The notes under the pieces: model-generated
What the model was told of the DNA's origin: nothing
Database searches by the model: none
Seen by the model: only the letters and a program-made list of their open reading frames with translations
Shown here: piece after piece, positions 57,228 through 64,000 of the stretch
Layout of the letters: each line of letters opens with the position of its first letter
Position numbering within the stretch: position 1 is the first letter of the stretch
Made by a program: the position numbers and the translations under genes
Assembly: GCA_024509875.1 (NCBI GenBank)
Contig: JAMPIV010012258.1
Span: forward strand, 434,001 to 498,000
Source of the DNA: Oreohelix idahoensis
Lineage: Eukaryota > Mollusca > Gastropoda > Stylommatophora > Oreohelicidae
Direction of reading: 5' to 3'
Length of the DNA: 64,000 bases

Positions 57228-58055
57228 GTGTGCTTTTCGAGATGGATTTATCTCGCTAAAATTGAAAAGACATTTGAAGGGTTATCTGACTTAATCCTCA
57301 GAGATAAGGTTTTATCCTCCATTAGCGGAGATTTTTTATCCTTTTTACAGGAGAGAAAACCAGATAAATTGGCTGTGAGTGAAGCTCTCGGTAGACAATA
57401 CCAGGCTGCACACCCAAATAAGAATCTAAGCAGAGATAACTTTAGGGATTCTCTTCCAGCTGCTTCAGCCAGGGTGATGAATTTTAACAATGCTAAGCAG
57501 AGATCTAATAGTATTGACAGGAATTATAAATTCAATCAAAACATTCATTATGGCAACCATAGAGGCAAATATAATTTTCATAAGAAATCTCAACAGCCTT
57601 AGAGATATGATAACTATAACAGTAATAACGATTATTTTGGTCCTCACTCATCTCACATACAAAATGATTACCAAAATAGAGGAGGTTATGGTGCCAAACC
57701 AAACAGGGGTAATAGGTCATTCCACAGGAATAATGATTATTACTCAAATAATAGAGGTTCTTTTCAGAACAATAATTATAGACAGTCAAGAAACCCAGAA
57801 CGTGTTAATACTGTCGTGAATGGTGATAATAATAATGCAAATCAAAACAATGTGCCTATTGCGCACGCAAATGCTTGCAGTGTTGATTTGGCTAATAGTA
57901 CTAACTGTACTCAATGCAGTTCTTTGTTTCAGCCACAGAGTGTGCCGAGACTTTTGTGCAGACACCCTCTACCTGTCATGTCATCTGTTGAAAACACAGG
58001 TTCTTTGGTACTGGATAGGGGTTTTGTCAACAATAAATTAGTGTCGTTGTTGCGT
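57228..58055 (+). pseudogene. element D: capsid C-terminus, nucleocapsid and Cys/His motif
   Basis: One frame with a single internal TAG at 57600-57602. First the SCAN-like capsid (SRWIYLAKIEKTFEGL, LILRDKVLSSI, FLQERKPDKL), then an Asn/Arg/Tyr-rich nucleocapsid, then the C-x2-C-x13-C-x-H motif (57906-57965) with the same spacing and PLP tail as family A. It ends at VLDRGFVNNKL, just before the expected protease DSG, where the LINE begins. Confidence 0.8.
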
Positions 58056-58790
58056 GAGGAAGCCACTGACATGAAAACGGATGTCCTGACCGCAAAACAG
58101 GATACAAGAATAGGTTTTTGGAATGTCAGGACAATGTACGAGACAGGTAAACTAAGACAGGTCACGGCAGAAATGAGAAACTATAGGTTACACATTCTAG
58201 GGATAAGCGAAAGCAGATGGACAGGGGCAGGAAAAGTCAAAACAGCAACAGGAGAAACAGTACTTTACTCTGGAAGAGAGGATGGACAGCACAATGAAGG
58301 CGTAGCCATTATTCTACAGAAAGGAATAGAAAGGACATTACTGGAATGGAAACCCATCAACAACAGACTGATAAGATTAAGATTGAGAGGGAGATTCACC
58401 AACACCACAATAATACAATGCTACGCACCAACGAATGACAGCGATGAGGAGGTCAAGGATGAATTCTATTACAACTGCAGAAAGAAATGGAAGACACACC
58501 TAGATATGATCTTGTTATAGTAATGGGAGACCTCAATGCGAAAGTTGGTACACACAATACATATAACGAAAGAACAATGGGGAAATGCGGCAGCGGAACA
58601 GCAAACGAAAATGGGGATAAACTAATAAGTTTCTGTAGCATTAACAGCCTGGTCATTGGAGGAACACTCTTCCCACATAAAGAAATTCACAAATTAACAT
58701 GGGAATTTCAACAATATACAAAGAAAACAGCAAATCATGCTTGGGATTCCAGGAAAGGAAGAAGCAAGACTGGATAACACCAGAAACATT
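58056..58790 (+). pseudogene. LINE AP-endonuclease domain, plus-strand arm
   Basis: The domain has GFWNVRTMYETGKL, ILGISESRW (catalytic Glu), GVAIIL, IIQCYAPTND and, after a frameshift near 58470, VMGDLNAKVG. The deletion at about 58706 removes the SDH catalytic region that the minus-strand copy keeps, so the nuclease is dead. The upstream frame from 57816 fuses element D nucleocapsid in phase with this domain (234-aa chimera to 58520). Both arms share a stop just after the RKGRSKTG residues. Confidence 0.83.
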
Positions 58791-58888
58791 AAACACCATA
58801 ACGATGAGAAAAGAAATGGAAAGAAAGAAAGAAAACAGAAGCGAAGTCCCCCAGGTTAAAGCAACTATATAGCGAACAGTACAGTCAG

Positions 58889-60003
58889 TTGAACAAGGAA
58901 GTTAAGCGCCAAACCCGAGCCAACAAAAGGAATTTCCTAGACGATCTTGCAAGACAGGCAGAAGAGGCAGCACTGAGAAATGAACAAAGCACAGTATACA
59001 AAATAACTAAAATCATCAGCGGAAAACGAGGTGCAAACAATATTATATTAGTAAGAGATGAGCAAGGAAATTTCATCACGACAGTAGCGGGACAGGAAAC
59101 AAGATGGGCAGAGAATTTCAGAGAAACTCTGAACAAGAAACCACCAGAGAAACAATTAAATGTTCCTGAGGCTGAAAATGATATAGATGTTAATACAGAC
59201 ATTCCACGAAAAGAAGAAATCATCACAGCAATCAAAGGGTTAAAGAAAGGAAAAGCTCCTGGCCATGATAACTTAAATGCAGAGCTATTTAAGACAGACC
59301 CTGAGCTAGCAGCAGAACTATTAGAACCACTTTTTGCACAAGTCTGGAAAACGGGGACAACACCATCGGAATGGAACAAAGGAATAATTGTCAAATTGCC
59401 CAAGAAGGGAGATCTTGCAGACTGCAATAATTGGAGAGGAATCACTCTTCTCTCAGTTCCCAGCAAAATACTAGGCAGGATTATTATACAGAGAATTTCA
59501 AAGGCAGTAGACCACAAACTGAGGAAAGAACAAGCAGGATTTAGAAAGAACAGGAGATGTGTAGATCATATATTCACTCTCAGGAACATTATAGAGCAGT
59601 GCTCAGAATGGCAAAGACAGCTTTACATTAATTTTGTTGATTTTGAAAAGGCTTTCGACAGCATACATAGGGACAGTTTATGGAAAATACTGAGGGCTTA
59701 TGGAATTCCAAGCCGCATAGTGTCAATCATAAAAAGCCTCTATGCCAACTTTACGTGTAGTGTTGGTCAGAGCAACCTAACCTTTGAGGTGAAGACAGGA
59801 GTACGACAGGGATGCCCCTTATCAACCACTCTATTTTTAACAGTCTTAGACTGGGTGATGCGCCAGACAACAGAGGGCAGTCCAAGAGGAATAAGATGGA
59901 CTACATTTTCTACATTGGAAGATCTGGAATATGCAGATGACATTGCACTACTAGCACATTCACATCAACACATCCAGGAAAAAACGGATAGACTTAATAA
60001 GTT
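58889..60003 (+). pseudogene. LINE reverse transcriptase, plus-strand arm (truncated)
   Basis: The 488-aa frame is LINE-derived up to about residue 372. It contains the pre-RT helical region, NWRGITLLSVPSKILGR, FVDFEKAFDSIHRDS, TGVRQGCPLSTTLF and catalytic YADD (about 59931-59942). Residues beyond LNKFSLVAS are antisense of the minus-strand copy. The thumb and C-terminal region are missing, so the enzyme is incomplete. Confidence 0.85.
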
Positions 60004-61311
60004 TAGCCTGGTGGCGTCTTGTAGGGCAACAACAAATTGGTTCCACTTTGCTCGGTCGGTGGCCATCTTTCGTACAGTGCCCCAACTCTGGTTCATTCTT
60101 TGCATCTCAGCCTCCACAGTCCTCCGCCATGTTGTTTTTGGTCGGCCTCTCTTTCGTTTTCCTTCAGGGGTCCATAGCATGACTGTTCTTGCGATGGCAT
60201 CGGGGTCTCTTCTGAGGACATGGCCAATCCAGCTCCAGCGTCTGCCAGCTATGATGGTGTGCATGTCCTCTTGCTTGCTCCGAATAAGCAGATCTTGGTT
60301 GGTGATGGTATTCGGCCTAAAGATTCGGAGAATTTTTCTTAGGCATTTTGTGTGAAAAGAGGACAATTTCGACATTTCTTTCTCTGTAACTCTCCAGCAT
60401 TCCGCACCATAGAGAAGCACAGAAAGCACACAGCTCTGATATAATCTTAATTTTGTGCTTGTGCTGTACTGAGAGGACTTCCAGATGTTGTTTAGACTAA
60501 AAAAGGTTGTTCTTGCTTTGTTCATTCTGTTGTTGATGTTTTTGCTTGCTCCGCCGTCTGGTGTTACTATGCATCCTAGGTATGTGAAGGTGTCTGTCTG
60601 TTCCAGTTGCTGATTCCTTACTGGTATGGGCTCAGGGTTGCTCACATTGAGCGTCATGACCTCTGTCCTCTTTAGATTGATGTTCAAGCCCACCTGCTGG
60701 CTATACTTATTAAGTCTATCCGTTTTTTCCTGGATGTGTTGATGTGAATGTGCTAGTAGTGCAATGTCATCTGCATATTCCAGATCTTCCAATGTAGAAA
60801 ATGTAGTCCATCTTATTCCTCTTGGACTGCCCTCTGTTGTCTGGCGCATCACCCAGTCTAAGACTGTTAAAAATAGAGTGGTTGATAAGGGGTATCCCTT
60901 TCGTACTCCTGTCTTCACCTCAAAGGTTAGGTTGCTCTGCCCAATGCTACTCGTAAAGTTGGCATCGAGACTTTTTATGATTGACACTATGCAGCTTGGA
61001 ATTCCATACGCCCTCAGTATTTTCGAAAAACTGTCCCTATGTATACTGTCAAAAGCCTTTTCAAAATCAACGAAATTAATGTACAGCTGTCTTTGCCATT
61101 CTGAGCACTGCTCTATAATGTTCCTGAGAGTAAATATATGATCTACACATCTTCTGTTCTTTCTAAATCCTGCTTGTTCTTTCCTCAGTTTGTGGTCTTC
61201 TGCTTTTGAGATTCTCTGTATAATTATCCTGCCTAGTATTTTGCTGGGAACTGAGAGAAGAGTGATTCCTCTCCAATTATTGCAGTCTGCAAGATCTCCC
61301 TTCTTGGGCAA
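59965..61311 (-). pseudogene. LINE RT and C-terminal region, minus-strand copy
   Basis: 448 aa. RT starts with NNWRGITLLS, then VDFEKAFDS (first catalytic Asp D82), TGVRKGYPLS (changed from the usual RQGCP) and YADD at 179-182. The C-terminal part has LLYGAECWRV, FRPNTITNQDLL, WSWIGHVLRRDPDAI and KRKRGRPKTTWRR, typical of RTE/SR2-like LINEs. The last ten or so residues lie beyond the LINE end. Substitutions in RQGCP suggest decay. Confidence 0.85.
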
Positions 61312-61520
61312 TTTGACAATTATTCCTTTGTTCCACTCCGATTGTGTTGTCCCTGTTTTCCAGACTTGTGCAAATAGTGGTTCTAATAGTTCTGCTGCAA
61401 GCTCAGGGTCTGTCTTAAATAGCTCTGCATTTAAGTTATCATGGCCAGGAGCTTTTCCTTTCTTTAACCCTTTGATTGCTGTGATGATTTCTTCTTTTCG
61501 TGGAATGTCTGTATTAACAT

Positions 61521-61817
61521 CTAAATCATTTCAGCCTCAGGAACATTTAATTGTTTCTCTGGTGGTTTCTTGTTCAGAGTTTCTCTGAAATTCTCTGCCC
61601 ATCTTGTTTCCTGTCCCGCTACTGTCGTGATGAGATTTCCTTGCTCATCTCTTACTAATGTAATATTGTTTGCACCTCGTTTTCCGCTGATGATTTTAGT
61701 TATTTTGTATACTATGCTTTGTTCATTTCTCAGTGCTGCCTCTTCTGCCTGTCTTGCAAGATCGTCTAGGAAATTCCTTTTGTTGGCTCGGGTTTGGCGC
61801 TTAACTTCCTTGTCCAA
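61521..61817 (-). pseudogene. LINE linker between endonuclease and RT, minus-strand copy
   Basis: 98 aa matching the start of the plus-strand RT frame (RQTRANKRNFLDDLARQAEEAALR, ISGKRGANNI). A frameshift near 61527 separates it from the RT frame. The remaining stretch to 61311 (SFRGMSVLT in antisense) is the native pre-RT region. Confidence 0.75.
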
Positions 61818-61924
61818 CTGACTGTACTGTTCGCTATATAGTTGCTTTAACCTGGGGGACTTCGCTTCTGTTTTCTTTCTTTATATTTCCTTTCTCATCG
61901 TTATGGTGTTTAATGTTTCTGGTG

Positions 61925-62800
61925 TTATCCAGTCTTGCTTCTTCCTTTCCTGGAATCCCAAGCATGATTTGTTGCTTTTTTTAAATATATTGTTGAAATG
62001 GTGTTGAATTTCTGGTCTAAATCATCAGTCAATGTCTTTTCCTGACTTTTGGCAAATTGATATCGCTTATTTATCTCAGCCGCAAAAGCTTTTCTTTTAA
62101 GGGGGTCCTTCAATTTGCTGATGTCAAACCTTTTCTGTGTAGTTACAGTTTGTCCAGCCGTTCTGAGTTTCACTTTCAGTTTTGCTACTACTAAATGGTG
62201 ATCACTTCCCACATCCGCACCTCTTCTTACCTTCACATCTTGTAATGCATGTCTCCATCTACCGTTAATCATAATGTGGTCTATCTGGTTTCTGTCCCGA
62301 CCATTTGGTGATTCCCATGTTAATTTGTGAATTTCTTTGTGTGGGAAAAGTGTTCCTCCAATGACCAGGCTGTTAATGCTACAGAAACTTATTAATTTAT
62401 CCCCATTTTCGTTTGCTGTTCCGCTGCCGCATTTCCCCATTACTCTTTCATTATATGTATTGTGTGTTCCAACTTTCGCATTGCGGTCTCCCATTACTTC
62501 GATAAGATCATATCTAGGTGTGTCTACTATTTCTTTCTGCAGTTGTTGATATAATTCATCCTTGACCTCATCATCGCTGTCATTCGTTGGTGCATAGCAT
62601 TGTATTATTGTAGTGTTGGTGAATCTCCCTCTCAATCTTATTCTTATCAGTCTGTTGTTGATGGGTTTCCATTCCAGTAAGGTCCTTTCTATTCCTTTCT
62701 GTAGAATAATGGCTACACCTTCATTGTGCTGTCCGTCCTCTCTTCCAGAGTAAAGTACTGTTTCTCCTGTTGCTGTTTTAACTTTTCCTGCCCTGTCCAT
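61925..62800 (-). pseudogene. LINE AP-endonuclease, minus-strand copy
   Basis: 291 aa with GVAIILQKG, IIQCYAPTND, GDRNAKVG (104-111; usually GDLNAKVG), NQIDHIMING and GSDHHLVVAKL (catalytic SDH at 199-201). The N-terminal nuclease segment (WNVRTM, ISES) lies in other frames at 62800-62910. The frame ends with the same RKGRSKTG stop as the plus arm. Confidence 0.82.
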
Positions 62801-62901
62801 GTGCTCTCGCTTATCCTTAGAATGTGTAATCTATAGTTTCTTATTTCTGCTGTGACCTGTTTTAATTTACCTGTCTCTTTCATTGTCCTGACATTCCAAA
62901 A

Positions 62902-63246
62902 TCATATTCTTGTTTCACGTTTCACGTCCGTTTTCGTGTCAGTGGCTTCCTTTCGGCTTTCACCACTGAGAGTCATAACGAGCCTCAGACTCCGGATGTC
63001 CGTCCCGCAGCAAAGTTTGTTCATTTGTTGTCGTTTCCGTAACTTCATTTCTTTTTGCGTAGACAGGGGTGTCAGCCCTATGCTAAAACCCCCAACCTGG
63101 AGGACCAGGGTGTCTGCTTTAGTTTGACCCCTGCCCGCGCAAACCTGTCCAGCTTGGTAGAACCTTCCAGGAGTAAAACTCCAGCTGGCATAGCTCTGGG
63201 GTAATCGGGGTACGCAAGCCGCCATACCTCGAAAAGGTATTGACAC
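62902..63246 (-). pseudogene. 5' coding region of the LINE, minus-strand copy
   Basis: 114 aa starting near the left edge of a TA tract ([17 protein letters not shown]), continuing through a Gly/Leu-rich region to the KEATDTKTDVKRETRI segment that immediately precedes the endonuclease. It reads into the endonuclease only after a frameshift near 62905. This N-terminal type is known from related animal LINEs; I assign no separate function. Confidence 0.7.
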
Positions 63247-63255
63247 CGGTGATGG

Positions 63256-64000
<745 letters not shown>

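Larger units (their letters stand above)
58056..60003 (+). mobile_element. RTE-like LINE, plus-strand arm (both ends missing)
   Basis: Begins at gaggaagccactgac, which matches the interior of the 5' part of the minus-strand copy, and stops at about 60003 inside RT, where sequence switches to the reverse complement of the other copy's 3' end. An internal deletion of roughly 370 bp lies at about 58706, between LTWE and the FQQYTKK region. No target duplication was found around it. Confidence 0.85.

Overview
The window is almost wholly eukaryotic mobile DNA. There is no operon structure, no ribosome-binding sites, and no host gene that I can support. Low-GC sequence, long (TA)n tracts, a tRNA-derived SINE, RTE-type LINEs, Tc1-like transposons and Gmr1-like LTR retrotransposons suggest an invertebrate animal genome (aquatic invertebrate or mollusc plausible, species not determinable) assembled from long reads.

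Layout. 1-1123 is unassigned flank. 1129-28714 is array A: LTR1 - internal copy 1 - LTR2 - internal copy 2 - LTR3 - internal copy 3 - LTR4. Adjacent units share LTRs, and a single 5-bp target duplication (actat) brackets the whole array. LTR1 carries a 593-bp LINE insertion with its own 12-bp duplication. Copies 1 and 3 are near-identical and copy 2 is different (an X-Y-X pattern). About 4 kb inside copy 2 looks like uncorrected long-read sequence. 28720-35400 is mostly unassigned, with a decayed Tc1-like transposon (29661-30880), a 246-bp TA-rich tract, a CA tract and a hairpin-rich block. 35410-36335 and 52575-54792 are the two halves of one minus-strand element (C), split by array B (36341-52569: LTR-A - B1 - LTR-B - B2 - LTR-C, bracketed by actct). 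Element D (54793 onward, plus strand) abuts C at its primer-binding site and is itself cut just before its protease by an RTE-like LINE. That LINE is joined tail-to-tail to a second copy on the minus strand (58056-63246). The right end holds (TA)n, a minus-strand tRNA-SINE, (TA)n, and the start of a second Tc1-like element.

Biology. Families A and B, the two that reach reverse transcriptase, show the order Gag - protease - integrase - RT - RNase H. Integrase lies before a Ty3/Gypsy-type RT, the diagnostic Gmr1-like arrangement. Families C and D belong with them by sequence but are cut before the full order can be read. Gag proteins have a short helical N-terminus, a long charged coiled coil and a SCAN-like capsid. 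B and C then carry a CCHC knuckle; A and D instead carry a C-x2-C-x13-C-x-H motif. No env gene is seen. Every integrase that can be judged looks disabled: family A has Asn for the first catalytic Asp in all copies, and B and C lack the catalytic core and share a basic module in its place. Integrase-defective elements sitting in shared-LTR arrays raise the idea that copies now accumulate by homologous recombination at older, integrase-made insertions.
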